64,000 bases of DNA, taken from the NCBI GenBank assembly GCA_965221755.1, contig OZ244921.1:2108001-2172000 (forward strand), read 5' to 3'. Made by a program: the position numbers and the translations under genes. This document shows, in pieces, positions 44,737-54,102 of the stretch. The notes beneath the pieces were generated by a model. It made no database searches, had not been told where the DNA came from, and was given only the letters and a program-made list of their open reading frames with translations. Position 1 is the first letter of the stretch, and the number at the start of each line of letters is the position of its first letter. Source of the DNA: Azophilus sp965221755. GTDB taxonomy: Bacteria; Pseudomonadota; Gammaproteobacteria; Pseudomonadales; Azotimanducaceae.

Positions 44737-44975
44737 TCGTCGCGCAGCCTCCCGACAAAGGTCGGCGCATCGCCGTAGCAACCCTTTGCCGAACCGCGAA
44801 GCTCGGTGAGCCTCGCTGTCCGCGGAACGGCTTGGGACACAGGCACCACTGCCGCATAGGGCACCCCGCGATTGGTCACAATGGTCACGGTGCCCCGCTG
44901 ATGAGCGGCTTTGAGAATTTCCGGCAATCTTCTTCTCGCCTCGTCAACGCCGGCGACCTGCGGTTGTTCGAGCAT
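44727..44975 (-). CDS. vapB: Phd/YefM-type antitoxin (VapB role)
   Basis: The 82-residue protein begins VAGVDEARRRLPEILKAAHQ followed by VTIVTNRGVPYAAVVPVS, the Phd/YefM fold, with a C-terminal toxin-binding tail. It should neutralise the neighbouring PIN toxin and repress the operon through the palindrome at 44990-45006. ATG at 44975 is the family start. Confidence 0.9.
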   Translation of the reverse strand: MLEQPQVAGVDEARRRLPEILKAAHQRGTVTIVTNRGVPYAAVVPVSQAVPRTARLTELRGSAKGCYGDAPTFVGRLRDEWP

Positions 44976-44989
44976 GGCCTGCGCCTTTT

Positions 44990-45006
44990 CTGTACGATTC
45001 GTACAG
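44990..45006. promoter_or_regulatory. vapBC operator palindrome
   Basis: CTGTACGATTCGTACAG is a perfect 17-bp palindrome 15 bp upstream of the antitoxin start codon. TGTAC-N-GTACA cores are typical toxin-antitoxin operators. Confidence 0.7.
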
Positions 45007-45102
45007 TTTAGATGAGCGCCATGCGCCGGACAACGCCCTTTCAACGCCAAGCCCCGAGACGTTTCTGGACAGTGGGTTGAATGTGGTTTTTGATGGCGCG
45101 CC

Positions 45103-45540
45103 ATGAGAGTTCTGCTGCAACGAGTGGCCGAGGCTTCGGTGGCGGTCGCGGGCCGCGCGATTGCCGACATCGGGCCGGGACTGCTTGCCTTGGTTGGCGT
45201 CTTCCCGGATGACGGGACGGCGGAAGTGGAATGGCTGGTGGACAAGACCTTGGGCCTGCGCATCTTCCCGGATGAGCGCAAGCCGATGAATCGGTCGGTG
45301 CTTGAGGCGGGCGGCGCGATTTTGGTCGTCTCGCAGTTCACCTTGGCTGCTGACTTGAGCCGCGGCAAGCGGCCCAGCTTCGCCGCCGCCGCGCCCGCCG
45401 ACCAGGCCGAACGGTTGTATGAGGCGTATGCCGCTGGCCTTCGGGCCTCATGCAACGAGGTTCAAACCGGACGCTTTGGGGCGCACATGCAGGTGGCCTT
45501 GGTCAACGACGGGCCAGCCACCTTCCTGCTGGAGCGTTGA
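45103..45540 (+). CDS. dtd: D-aminoacyl-tRNA deacylase
   Basis: The 145-residue enzyme frees tRNAs charged with D-amino acids (and glycine on tRNA-Ala). Family motifs are MRVLLQRVAEASV, ILVVSQFTLAAD (SQxT) and VALVNDGPATFLLER (NxGPxT). It appears monocistronic, divergent from vapBC by 127 bp. The 158 bp after it contain only a possible unidentified gene scrap. Confidence 0.96.
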   Translation: MRVLLQRVAEASVAVAGRAIADIGPGLLALVGVFPDDGTAEVEWLVDKTLGLRIFPDERKPMNRSVLEAGGAILVVSQFTLAADLSRGKRPSFAAAAPADQAERLYEAYAAGLRASCNEVQTGRFGAHMQVALVNDGPATFLLER

Positions 45541-45698
45541 GCGCGACCGTGAGTGTTTCCAAGAAGGTCGCAACTTGTCCGTGAACGGCGTGAATCAAAG
45601 GCTGGAACGAGGTGGCGTCGCTGGTTGAGGCGGCGATCGGAGGGTGTTCGCCTGAATGGTCTCTGCCGTTCATCAACTATCAGGATTTCTAGGTCGAT

Positions 45699-46649
45699 CT
45701 ACCCATCGCCTTCCACCCCCAAGGCCTCCATCACCACGGCCATGGCCGCATCCGCATCGATGGCGTGGGCGACGTTCGCCGTCGGCGCATCCGCACCCCG
45801 TCGGCCTGCTTCGCCGCCGGGTGGCCGGGGCCGCTGCTCCACCACCGTCATGCCCCGCGTCAAGTCGCCGCTGAGTTCCACAGAGACCGCCTGCTGCCGC
45901 GTTTCGAGCAGTTCAGGGTGAGTGACCGCCAATACCGCGCAGGGATCGTGGAGCGCGGCTTCGCGAACGCCGGTCAGGCCTTCGATGCGGTCGTGCAGGT
46001 CGTCGAACGATTGGGCGGCGAATTGCGCCACCGGCGAGTCCGCGCGTCGGAGGCGTTCGGCTAAGGCGTCGTTGGAGCGCAGTTGGCGGGTCAGGTTGAG
46101 GCCGCACATGGTGAGGCGGGCGCCGCAGCCGAACACCCGTGCGGCGGCTTCCGGGTCGGCGAAGATGTTGAACTCGGCGACTCGAGTGACGTTGCCGATG
46201 TCGGTGCTGCCGCCCATGACGGAAATGCCCGCCAAGCGGCGGCCCCAGGATGGGTCCCGCTCCAGGGCCAGGGCCAAGTTGGTGAGCGGGCCGACGGCCA
46301 CCACCCAAAGCGCCTCGTCGGCAGCGTCGAGCAGGAAGCCCACGGCGTCGTTGCTGGCGGCCTTGCGTCGATGGGCGATCCGGTTCACGCCGCCCAGCCC
46401 CGACTCGCCATGCACCGCGGCGGCGTGGGCCGGTTCGCCGACCAGGGGCTTGGCCGCGCCCCGATGCACCGGGGTGTCCGCGCCGAGCAGCGCGGTCACC
46501 ATGAGCGCATTGGCAGTGGTGGCGTCGAGCGGCGCATTGCCGCTCACCGTCGTGATGCCAACCACTTCGGCATGGCGGTGGGCGAGGATCAGCGCGATCG
46601 CATCGTCGTGCCCCGGATCGCAGTCGATGATCAGGCGTGGCCGTGGCAT
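45699..46649 (-). CDS. inosine/uridine-preferring nucleoside hydrolase family protein
   Basis: The 316-residue protein opens RLIIDCDPGHDDAIAL, the Ca-binding Asp cluster of this family, followed by VVGITTVSGNAPLDATTANA, VVAVGPLTNLALAL and ISVMGGSTDIGNVTRVAEFN. It cleaves the N-glycosidic bond of nucleosides for base salvage; the base preference is not readable. It starts 3 bp after the tatC stop and is the last gene of a long minus-strand run. Confidence 0.94.
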   Translation of the reverse strand: MPRPRLIIDCDPGHDDAIALILAHRHAEVVGITTVSGNAPLDATTANALMVTALLGADTPVHRGAAKPLVGEPAHAAAVHGESGLGGVNRIAHRRKAASNDAVGFLLDAADEALWVVAVGPLTNLALALERDPSWGRRLAGISVMGGSTDIGNVTRVAEFNIFADPEAAARVFGCGARLTMCGLNLTRQLRSNDALAERLRRADSPVAQFAAQSFDDLHDRIEGLTGVREAALHDPCAVLAVTHPELLETRQQAVSVELSGDLTRGMTVVEQRPRPPGGEAGRRGADAPTANVAHAIDADAAMAVVMEALGVEGDG

Positions 46650-46652
46650 GCT

Positions 46653-47480
46653 TCAGGCCACCTCCTTGCGCTTCTCCGCCACTCGGGCGAACAGGATGCC
46701 AATTTCGAACAGCACCCAGGTGGGCAGGGCCAGCAGCAGTTGGGAGATGACGTCGGGCGGGGTCAGCAGCATGCCGGCGGCGAAGCAGCCGACGATGACG
46801 TAGGGGCGCTTGTTGGCGATGCCCTGGGCGGTGCTGATGCCGGACCAAACCAGCAGCAGCGTCGCAATGGGGATCTCGAAGGCGAAGCCAAAGGCGAGGA
46901 ACATGGTGAGGACGAAGTCCAGGTAGCGGTTGATGTCGGTCATCATGGTGACGCCGACGGGCGTCACCGCGGCCATGAATTGGAAGACCAAGGGAAAGAC
47001 CGCGAAGTAGGCGAAGGCCATGCCCAAGTAGAACAGGCCGATGCTCGACAGCAGCAGCGGCAGGGCGAAGCGCTTTTCGTGCTTGTACAGGCCCGGCGCC
47101 ACAAACGACCAAGCTTGGTGCAGGATGACTGGCATGCCGACGAAGACGGCGGCGTAGATGGCCAGCTTGAAGGGGGTGAGGAAGGGCGAGGCCACCTCGG
47201 TGGCGATCATGGTGCCGTCGCCCGGCAGGTGGGCCATCAGCGGCGCGGCCACCAGCACGTAGAGGTCGTTGGCAAAGAAGTAGATCGGCAGGAACAGCGC
47301 CACGACGGCGAACAGGCCCTTGAGGATGCGCGAGCGCAGTTCGATCAGATGCGCCATGAACGGCATCTCGGCGCTGTCCACCAGCGCGTCGTGCGCTTCC
47401 GCGTCGCTGTCGCGGGCGCTTGGGGCAGGGGCTTGGTTGCTTGCCGGTTCGGCTTCCGGGGGCTTGGGGCCGTCAGTCAT
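46653..47480 (-). CDS. tatC: twin-arginine translocase TatC
   Basis: The 275-residue protein has six membrane segments and the conserved MPFMAHLIELRSRILKG, APLMAHLP, FVAPGLYKHEKRF and GMLLTPPDVISQLLLALPTW motifs. It is the signal-recognition core of the Tat pore for folded proteins. The N-terminal 40 residues are a Pro/Ala/Glu-rich extension. ATG at 47480 overlaps tatB by 8 bp. Confidence 0.97.
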   Translation of the reverse strand: MTDGPKPPEAEPASNQAPAPSARDSDAEAHDALVDSAEMPFMAHLIELRSRILKGLFAVVALFLPIYFFANDLYVLVAAPLMAHLPGDGTMIATEVASPFLTPFKLAIYAAVFVGMPVILHQAWSFVAPGLYKHEKRFALPLLLSSIGLFYLGMAFAYFAVFPLVFQFMAAVTPVGVTMMTDINRYLDFVLTMFLAFGFAFEIPIATLLLVWSGISTAQGIANKRPYVIVGCFAAGMLLTPPDVISQLLLALPTWVLFEIGILFARVAEKRKEVA

Positions 47481-47796
47481 CGTTCGTCTTGGACGGCGGG
47501 CCAGCAGCGCTTTCGGGCTTGGCCGGCGGCTCGATGCGGGCGGCTTGGCCCGCATCCTTCACCTCCCGTTCGATGCGCTTCATCTCGTCCATCACGGCTT
47601 CGTTATGCAGCTGCCGGCGCACCTCGTCCATGCCGACCTCCTTTTCGATTTCGGCCTTGACGGTGTTGAAGCTGCGCCGCATGCGCCCCAACCAAAGGCC
47701 CAAGGTGCGCAAGGCTTCAGGCAGCCGATTCGGGCCGATGACCAGCAGGCCGACGATGGCCAACAGCATCAATTCGGGAAAGCCGATGTCAAACAC
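47473..47796 (-). CDS. tatB: twin-arginine translocase TatB
   Basis: The 107-residue protein starts MFDIGFPELMLLAIVGLLVI followed by GPNRLPEALRTLG, the TatB transmembrane helix and hinge, then a long amphipathic charged helix (NTVKAEIEKEVGMDEVRRQL). It receives substrates with TatC. It overlaps tatA and tatC by 8 bp each. Confidence 0.96.
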   Translation of the reverse strand: MFDIGFPELMLLAIVGLLVIGPNRLPEALRTLGLWLGRMRRSFNTVKAEIEKEVGMDEVRRQLHNEAVMDEMKRIEREVKDAGQAARIEPPAKPESAAGPPSKTNDD

Positions 47797-48064
47797 GGCT
47801 TTGCTGGTCGGCGCTCTGCTGTTGGCCCTGCTTGCTTGGTGACGCTTGCGAGGTGACTTCGCCTTCGATCACGTTGGGGTCGCTTTGCGCCCCGGCCTTG
47901 GCCGCGGCTGCGGCCTCCGCCTCCTCGTCGGTGACCGCCTTGCGGAAGCCCTTGATGGCGTTGCCCAAATCCGAGCCGATGCTCTTCAGACGCTTGGGGC
48001 CGAAGATGAGCAGCACGATGGCCAGAACGATGAGTAGCTCAGTGACGCCGAAACCGCCAAACAT
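47789..48064 (-). CDS. tatA: twin-arginine translocase TatA
   Basis: The 91-residue protein reads VTELLIVLAIVLLIFGPKRL then SIGSDLGNAIKGFRKAV, the TatA helix-hinge-amphipathic helix. TatA oligomers form the conducting part of the translocase. hisI and hisE, often upstream in Pseudomonas, are absent; ubiB is 75 bp away. Confidence 0.96.
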   Translation of the reverse strand: MFGGFGVTELLIVLAIVLLIFGPKRLKSIGSDLGNAIKGFRKAVTDEEAEAAAAAKAGAQSDPNVIEGEVTSQASPSKQGQQQSADQQSRV

Positions 48065-48139
48065 GGTTAGTCTCCCGGCTGATCCAATTGGGTGGCCTTC
48101 ATTATAGGCATTTGCGGTGCCTTTGCCGGAGGAATTCGC

Positions 48140-49822
48140 TCACGTCCTGGCCAGCAGCAGATAAGCGCCGGCCAAGGCGCCGGCGATCCCCCCCAAGGTG
48201 CCGAACCAGATGTCCATGGTCTGGCCGATGGGCTCCCAGAGCAGCACGGCGGCGAGCAGGATGAGCGCCACGCCGGCCAGGCGATGGCGCCGGCGCCGAC
48301 GTTGTTGCTGGGCAAGGCCGGCCTCGAGCTTGGCGGTCAGCACCTGTTGCTCCTTCAGCCCGGATTCGAGGCGCCGCAGGGCGCGGCTGGTGTCCGTGAT
48401 CAGTTCCGGCAGGCGCGGCAGATGCTCGATGATCTCCGGCGCCCGGTCGGCGAAGCTGCGCAGGGTGGCCAGCGGGCCGACCCGTTCCGCCATCCAGCGC
48501 TCCATGAAGGGCTTGGCGGTTTCCCAAAGGTCGAGTTGCGGGTAAAGCGTTCGCCCGACGCCCTCGATGTAGAGCAGCGTCTTCTGCAGCAGGACCAGTT
48601 GCGGCTGGATCTCCATGTTGAAGTCGGCGGCGGTGCGCAGCAGGGTGACCAGGAAGTGCCCGAAGGAGATTTCATTGAGCGGCTTGGCGAAGATCGGGTC
48701 GCACACTTCGCGGATGACGGCCTCGAATCGCGCCTCATCGGTCTGCTGCGGAATCCAGCCGGACTCGAAGTGCAGGCGCGCCACCTGGCGGTAGTCGCGG
48801 TTGAAGAAGGCCAGCAGGTTGCGGGCCAGATAGTCCTGGTCGCGCGCCCTGAGCTGGCCGATGATGGCGCAGTCGAGGGCGATGTAGTGCGGGCTTTCCG
48901 GGTCGGTCGCGTCCACGAAGATGTTGCCGGGGTGCATGTCGGCGTGGAAGAAGTTGTGGATGAACACTTGGGTGAAGAAGGTCTCCACCCCGCGTTGGGC
49001 GAGCACCTCCAGATTGGTTCCCCGGGCCTTGAGCCGGTCTAGGTCGTTCACCGGAATGCCGTCGATGCGCTCCATCACCAGCACGTTGGGGCGGGTGAGC
49101 TGGTGGTGGACTTGGGGAACGTAAAGCAAGGCCGAGGTGGCAAAGTTCTCCCGCAGCCGTTGGGTGTTGGCCGCCTCCCGGGTCATGTCGAGCTCCTTGA
49201 GCACCGTGTCCGCGTACTCCCTGACCACCTCGGGCAGATGCAGGCGTTGGGCGACCGCAATCTGGTGGTCAATCCAGCCCGCGAACCGGGCCAGCAGGGC
49301 AAGATCGGCGCGAATGGTGTCCTCAATGTCCGGGCGCACCACCTTCACGACCACCCGCGCACCGTTGGCCAGCGTCGCTCCATGGACTTGGGCGATGGAT
49401 GCCGAGGCGATGGGCTTGATATCGAACTGATTGATTTCCTTTGAAAAATCCTTGCCTAAGGCATCCTTTACGATGCTTTGGGCCAATTCGCCGTCAAACG
49501 GCGCCACATGGTCCTGCAGCAGCGCCAGCTCGTTGGCGTAGTCGGCGCTGAGCAGGTCGCGGCGGGTGGAAAGCATTTGCCCGAACTTGATGAACACCGG
49601 CCCGAGCTCCTCCAAGGCGAGCCGCAGCCGCACGGCGTGCGGCTTGCGCGGCGCCGGCAGCCAGCGTCCGGGCCAGGCGTTCAGCGCCCAGCGCAGGGCT
49701 GGGGGGACGCCGCTGGCGATCAGCGCATCGGTGGGCAGGGCGTCAAGGCGATGCCGAATGGCGCTGCGGGCGATGGCGAACAGTCGGCCCCGTGCGCCGC
49801 GCCGCCGTCCGGGCGCTTTCAT
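48140..49822 (-). CDS. ubiB: ubiquinone biosynthesis kinase-like protein UbiB
   Basis: The 560-residue ABC1/UbiB family protein has FIKFGQMLSTRRDLL (KxGQ), the Ala-rich loop IASASIAQVHGATL, VVKVVRPDIEDTI, HADMHPGNIFVDATD and IALDCAIIGQLR. Two hydrophobic segments near the C-terminus anchor it to the membrane. It is needed for ubiquinone synthesis, probably in lipid handling. It overlaps ubiJ by 4 bp. Confidence 0.96.
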   Translation of the reverse strand: MKAPGRRRGARGRLFAIARSAIRHRLDALPTDALIASGVPPALRWALNAWPGRWLPAPRKPHAVRLRLALEELGPVFIKFGQMLSTRRDLLSADYANELALLQDHVAPFDGELAQSIVKDALGKDFSKEINQFDIKPIASASIAQVHGATLANGARVVVKVVRPDIEDTIRADLALLARFAGWIDHQIAVAQRLHLPEVVREYADTVLKELDMTREAANTQRLRENFATSALLYVPQVHHQLTRPNVLVMERIDGIPVNDLDRLKARGTNLEVLAQRGVETFFTQVFIHNFFHADMHPGNIFVDATDPESPHYIALDCAIIGQLRARDQDYLARNLLAFFNRDYRQVARLHFESGWIPQQTDEARFEAVIREVCDPIFAKPLNEISFGHFLVTLLRTAADFNMEIQPQLVLLQKTLLYIEGVGRTLYPQLDLWETAKPFMERWMAERVGPLATLRSFADRAPEIIEHLPRLPELITDTSRALRRLESGLKEQQVLTAKLEAGLAQQQRRRRRHRLAGVALILLAAVLLWEPIGQTMDIWFGTLGGIAGALAGAYLLLART

Positions 49823-50418
49823 GAGGGGTCGCTGCGGGTCGGCTTGGCCAGTTCCCGGGCCCTGCGGGCGAGCTTCAGGACGCCGTCCCGCAGCGGTTCA
49901 AACCTTGGGGCGAGCTGGGCCAGTGGGCTTGAGCCATCGGCAGCGGGCGCAAGCCCCTGCTCGAGCGCATGAGCCGCGCCTTCGGCGGCGGAGCGCAGCC
50001 CCGCGGCGGCGAGTTCAAGGGCGCCGATCACATCCTCGCCGGGGCTGCTGGACAGGGTGCTCGACAGCGGGTTGAAGAGACTCGGCCTGACGGCCGCCAT
50101 GACCTCGGCCAGCACGCCCGGGTCGCCCTCAATGCGCACCGCGGCGCTCTCGGCCGACGCCCCGCTGGCGACCCAGGCGACGAGCTCCGCCACGGAGCCC
50201 TGAACGACCGCATCCGCCTCGCCGATGGCTTGCGCCGAAACCGCGATGCGCGAGCGCCGCACCTCCAGCGTGGCCGACTTGCTGGGCTGCGCGCATTCGA
50301 TGCGGATGCACCGGCCCTCCAGGCCGGCGAGGCGCTCCTTGGCGTCGGCGTCCAAGTTCAGCAGGGCGTTGCCGAGGGTTTCGGCCAAGTCGGCGAGCAA
50401 AGCGTCGAGCGGATTCAT
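49819..50418 (-). CDS. ubiJ: ubiquinone accessory factor UbiJ (SCP2 domain)
   Basis: The 199-residue protein sits between ubiE and ubiB with 4-bp overlaps on both sides, the classic ubiE-ubiJ-ubiB order. An SCP2-like lipid-binding domain covers about residues 15-115 (GRCIRIECAQPSKSATLEV, DAVVQGSVAELVAW, VRIEGDPGVLAEV), and a helical C-terminal region follows. It organises the soluble ubiquinone complex by binding lipid intermediates. Confidence 0.92.
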   Translation of the reverse strand: MNPLDALLADLAETLGNALLNLDADAKERLAGLEGRCIRIECAQPSKSATLEVRRSRIAVSAQAIGEADAVVQGSVAELVAWVASGASAESAAVRIEGDPGVLAEVMAAVRPSLFNPLSSTLSSSPGEDVIGALELAAAGLRSAAEGAAHALEQGLAPAADGSSPLAQLAPRFEPLRDGVLKLARRARELAKPTRSDPS

Positions 50419-51158
50419 GCCACGGCGCGGTGAATGGCAGCGATGCCGCCGAGCAGGTTGTGATGCTCGACCTCGCCGAAGCCGCCGTCGGCCAGCATCA
50501 GCTTGAGCGTCTCCTGGTCAGGATGGACCCGGATGGATTCGATGAGGTAGCGGTAGCTCGCCGCGTCGCCCGCCACCAGCTGGCCGAGCGTCGGCCAGAC
50601 GCTTTGCAAGGCTTGGTAGGCTGCGTCAAGCCAAGGGTTGACGGGCTTGGAGAACTCCAGCACCAACAGGGCGCCGCCCGGTTTGAGCACCCGCTTCAAC
50701 TCCCGCAGCGCCTGGTGCTTGGCCGTGAAGTTGCGCAGGCCGAAGCCGATGGCGGCGCTGTGGAAAAGGTCGTCGGCGAAGGGCAGGGCTTCCGCCTTGG
50801 CGCAGCAGCACTGCACTTGGGCAAGGCCCGAGTCGAGCATCCGGTCCTGGCCGATGGCCAGCATGGCGGGGTTCACGTCGGCCAGCACCACCCGGCCGGC
50901 ATGAGTCACGGCAGGCGCCAGCAGCCGGGCGATGTCGCCGGTGCCGCCGGCCAGGTCGAGGACCTGGTGGCCGGGCCGGGCGCCGGACATCTCCACCAGC
51001 ATCCGCTTCATCAGCCGGTGGCTGCCGAGCGACATGAGATCGTTCATCAGGTCGTAGCGGTCGGCCACGGAAGTGAACACGTCGCCGACCAGCCGCGTCT
51101 TCTCCTGCGCGGCGACTTCCTTGAAGCCGAAGCTGACTCGCTCATCGGACTTGGCCAT
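50415..51158 (-). CDS. ubiE: ubiquinone/menaquinone C-methyltransferase UbiE
   Basis: The 247-residue AdoMet enzyme shows VSFGFKEVAAQEKTRLVGDV, FTSVADRYDLMNDLMSLGSH, VLDLAGGTGDIARLLA (motif I) and AIGFGLRNFTAKHQALRELK, then RVLKPGGALLVLEFSKP. It C-methylates the quinone ring. It begins the ubiE-ubiJ-ubiB series and lies 9 bp after a DUF971 gene. Confidence 0.97.
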   Translation of the reverse strand: MAKSDERVSFGFKEVAAQEKTRLVGDVFTSVADRYDLMNDLMSLGSHRLMKRMLVEMSGARPGHQVLDLAGGTGDIARLLAPAVTHAGRVVLADVNPAMLAIGQDRMLDSGLAQVQCCCAKAEALPFADDLFHSAAIGFGLRNFTAKHQALRELKRVLKPGGALLVLEFSKPVNPWLDAAYQALQSVWPTLGQLVAGDAASYRYLIESIRVHPDQETLKLMLADGGFGEVEHHNLLGGIAAIHRAVA

Positions 51159-51167
51159 GGAGCCAGT

Positions 51168-51551
51168 TTAGCCCGGCTTGGGCGTGAAGTGGCGCACCGG
51201 AATGCTCGGCAGGCGCGAGGCGTTGGCGGCCTTCAGCTCGGCCAGGTACTCCTGCCAGTAGCGGTCTTGGTTGTCGGCCAGGTCGCGCAAGTAGTCCCAG
51301 GCGTAGATGCCGGTGTCGTGGCCGTCGTCAAAGCCGATGCGCACGCCGTAGTTGCCGACCGGCTCCAGGGCGTTGATCCGCACTTGCTTCTTGCCGGTCT
51401 GCAGTTGGCGCTCGCCGGGGCCGTGGCCGCGCACCTCCGCGGATGGGGAATAGACGCGCAGCAACTCCGCCGGCAGGCTGGCGTTGCCGCCGTCGAACTC
51501 CAGTTCCAGCAGGCGGCTGCGCTTGCGGTAGGTGATGTGGGTGGGCCGCAT
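51168..51551 (-). CDS. DUF971 (gamma-butyrobetaine hydroxylase-like N-terminal) protein
   Basis: The 127-residue protein has ITYRKRSRLLELEFDGG, LPAELLRVYSPSAEVRGHGP and NYGVRIGFDDGHDTGIYAWD followed by YLRDLA, the DUF971 fold seen at the N-terminus of gamma-butyrobetaine hydroxylase. As a stand-alone protein it is commonly found next to hslU, and a role in metal or Fe-S biology has been proposed. It lies 16 bp after hslU. Confidence 0.92.
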   Translation of the reverse strand: MRPTHITYRKRSRLLELEFDGGNASLPAELLRVYSPSAEVRGHGPGERQLQTGKKQVRINALEPVGNYGVRIGFDDGHDTGIYAWDYLRDLADNQDRYWQEYLAELKAANASRLPSIPVRHFTPKPG

Positions 51552-51567
51552 GGGGTGTTGGGCTTAG

Positions 51568-52887
51568 CTACAGAATGTATCTCGACAGATCCTGGTCCTT
51601 CACCAGGTCCTCCAGATGCCGGTCCACGTACTCGGCGTTGACCAAGGCGTTGCCGCCCTCGTTTTCCGAGGCGCTGAACGAAACTTCGTCGAGCAGGCGC
51701 TCCATGAGGGTGTGCAGCCTTCGAGCGCCGATGTTCTCGGTGCTTTCATTGACCCGCCAAGCCAGTTCCGCGATGCGCCTCAAGCCCCCTTCCTCAAAGT
51801 GTATGGCAAAGCCCTCGGTGTCCATCAGCGCTGCATACTGCTCGGTGAGCGAAGCGTCCGGCTCCACGAGGATGCGCTGGAAGTCGCTGGGCGTCAGCGC
51901 CGCCAACTCCACCCGGATGGGCAGGCGGCCCTGCAGCTCCGGGATCAGGTCCGACGGCTTGGCCAGATGGAAGGCGCCGGAGGCGATGAACAGGACATGG
52001 TCGGTGCGCACCATGCCGTACCGGGTGGAGACGGTGCAGCCCTCGATCAGGGGCAGCAGATCCCGTTGCACCCCCTCCCGGGACACGTCGGCCCCCAAGG
52101 TTTCGGAGCGTCTGGTCACCTTGTCGATCTCGTCGAGGAACACAATGCCGTTCTGCTCGACGGCAGCGATGGCTTGCGCCTTCACCTCGTCCTCGTTGAT
52201 GAGCTTGGAGGCCTCCTGTTCGCTGAGCCGCCGGTAGGCATCCTTGATCTTCAGCCGCATGCGGCGGGTTTTCTCGGAACCCAGGTTGCTGAACATGCTC
52301 TGCAGTTGCTGGGTCATCTCCTCCATGCCCGGCGGCGCCATGATTTCGACGCCCACTGCGGCGGCGTCCACCTCGATTTCAATTTCCTTGTCGTCGAGTT
52401 CGCCCTCGCGCAGCTTCTTGCGGAACACCTGGCGGGTCGATGAGTTGGCGGGCGGCGGTTTTTCGCCAGCCTGCCGGGGCGCCGGCAGCAGCGCGTCCAG
52501 GATGCGCTCCTCGGCGGCGTCGTCGGCCCGGTGCCGCACTCGCACGACCTGGGCTTCCCGCTGTTGCTTGACCGCGACGTCGGCCAGATCCCGGATGATG
52601 GACTCCACGTCGCGGCCCACGTAGCCGACCTCGGTGAACTTGGTGGCTTCCACCTTGATGAACGGCGCGCCGGCCAAACGGGCGAGCCGGCGGGCGATCT
52701 CGGTCTTGCCGACGCCGGTGGGACCGATCATCAGAATGTTCTTTGGCGTGATCTCGTCGCGCATCTCCTCGCCGAGCTGCATCCGCCGCCAGCGATTGCG
52801 CAAGGCGATGGCCACGGCCCGCTTGGCGGCGTCCTGGCCGATGATGTGCTTGTCGAGCTCATGCACGATTTCCCTAGGGGTCATCAT
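51568..52887 (-). CDS. hslU: HslU ATPase of the HslUV protease
   Basis: The 440-residue AAA+ unfoldase starts TPREIVHELDKHIIGQDAAK. It has Walker A MIGPTGVGKTEIARRLARLA, KFTEVGYVGRDVESIIRDL, a variable I domain (about 110-240), Walker B GIVFLDEIDKV, sensor 2 ENIGARRLHTLMERLLDE and the C-terminal LSRYIL that docks into HslV. Two ATG codons (52887, 52884) are possible. It lies 61 bp after hslV. Confidence 0.97.
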   Translation of the reverse strand: MMTPREIVHELDKHIIGQDAAKRAVAIALRNRWRRMQLGEEMRDEITPKNILMIGPTGVGKTEIARRLARLAGAPFIKVEATKFTEVGYVGRDVESIIRDLADVAVKQQREAQVVRVRHRADDAAEERILDALLPAPRQAGEKPPPANSSTRQVFRKKLREGELDDKEIEIEVDAAAVGVEIMAPPGMEEMTQQLQSMFSNLGSEKTRRMRLKIKDAYRRLSEQEASKLINEDEVKAQAIAAVEQNGIVFLDEIDKVTRRSETLGADVSREGVQRDLLPLIEGCTVSTRYGMVRTDHVLFIASGAFHLAKPSDLIPELQGRLPIRVELAALTPSDFQRILVEPDASLTEQYAALMDTEGFAIHFEEGGLRRIAELAWRVNESTENIGARRLHTLMERLLDEVSFSASENEGGNALVNAEYVDRHLEDLVKDQDLSRYIL

Positions 52888-52948
52888 TGTGGTCTGTTCC
52901 TGCGCTTGATGCCGGCCTCGGCAAGCCGCCTCGACTGCGGGGCGTTCA

Positions 52949-53497
52949 TCATTGCCCATCGTCGGCCAGAACTTCAATGCTCCGATTGTGGTTGGTGTAC
53001 ACGCAGATGTCGGCGGCGATGGCGAGCGCCCGCTCGACGATGTTGCGGGCATCCAATTCGGTGTTCTCAAGCAGCGCCCGGGCCGCGGCTTGGGCGTAGG
53101 GGCCTCCGGAGCCGATGGCGATGACGCCGGATTCCGGCTCGATCACGTCGCCCGTGCCGCTCACCAACAGGGTGGTGCTTGGGTCGGCGACGATCAGCAT
53201 CGCTTCAAGGCGGCGCAGCGCCCGGTCGGAACGCCAGTCCTTGGCCAACTCGACCGCGCTGCGGGTCAGGTTGCCGGAAAACTTGTCCAGCGCCGCCTCA
53301 AAGCGCTCGAACAGGGTGAAGGCGTCGGCGGTGCCGCCGGCGAAGCCGGCCAGCACTCGGTCCTGACGCAGACGCCGCACCTTGACGGCGTTTCCTTTCA
53401 TGATGGTCTGTCCGGTGCTGACTTGGCCGTCGCCGCCGAGCGCGACCTCATCGCCGCGTCGGACGCCGAGGATCGTGGTTGCGTGAATGGGTTGCAT
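52949..53497 (-). CDS. hslV: HslV peptidase of the HslUV protease
   Basis: The 182-residue proteasome-like subunit begins MQPIHATTILGVRRGDEVAL; cleavage before the first Thr of TTIL exposes the catalytic residue. GGDGQVSTGQTIMKGNAVKV, VLAGFAGGTADAFTLFERFE and GSGGPYAQAAARALL are typical. It forms the double hexamer chamber fed by HslU. Confidence 0.97.
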   Translation of the reverse strand: MQPIHATTILGVRRGDEVALGGDGQVSTGQTIMKGNAVKVRRLRQDRVLAGFAGGTADAFTLFERFEAALDKFSGNLTRSAVELAKDWRSDRALRRLEAMLIVADPSTTLLVSGTGDVIEPESGVIAIGSGGPYAQAAARALLENTELDARNIVERALAIAADICVYTNHNRSIEVLADDGQ

Positions 53498-53527
53498 GGC
53501 GGGGGCTGGCTGCTCGGGCGCGCAGCC

Positions 53528-54102
53528 TTAGCTGCGATTGATCCATATGGCGTCGAGCCTCTGCTCGCGCAGATTGTTCATGACGCTCTTGGCTTCCGTG
53601 GCCGACTCTATGGGGCCGACGGTGACTCGGTACCAAGCGCCGCTGTTGAGGTCCACCCGTGCGGTGGCGGCCGCCAAGCCCTGCAGAATGAGCTGGGCGC
53701 GCAGGCTTTCAGCGTCGGCCAGATCACGAAAGGACGCCGCCTGAATGTAGATGGGCCGCCGCTGGTCGGCTGGCGGCGCGGCGCCTGCGGACGGCTCCGA
53801 GGCGGGCGGCTGCGCGGGGCGGTACTTCTCGGGGTGGACGGGCACTTCGCTGCCTTCGAGCAGGTCGATGAACTTGAAGTCGAGTTGCTCGGATTCATCG
53901 CCTTCCGCAACGGCGTTCGGGGTCGGCAGCTTGGCGATGCCGTCCGAAAAGTAGTCCGGCGCTTGGGTCACCAACGCAAAGCCCGCCGCAGCGAACAGGA
54001 CGCCGGCCATGAAGCTGGGCGCATGCCATGACGTCCGGGCGCGGCGGGCCGCGGTTCGCGGTTTGCGCTTGGCGGTTTTGGCGGGCTTGGCCATGACCCC
54101 CA

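Noticed and set aside
45541..45698. Possible gene scrap after dtd
   Set aside because: A short frame ending PFINYQDF looks protein-like but is too short to assign and has no supporting signal.
46083..47660. 525-codon plus-strand frame over the nucleoside hydrolase and tatC
   Set aside because: Antisense to well-supported genes; the Gln/Gly/Asp-rich translation has no family features.
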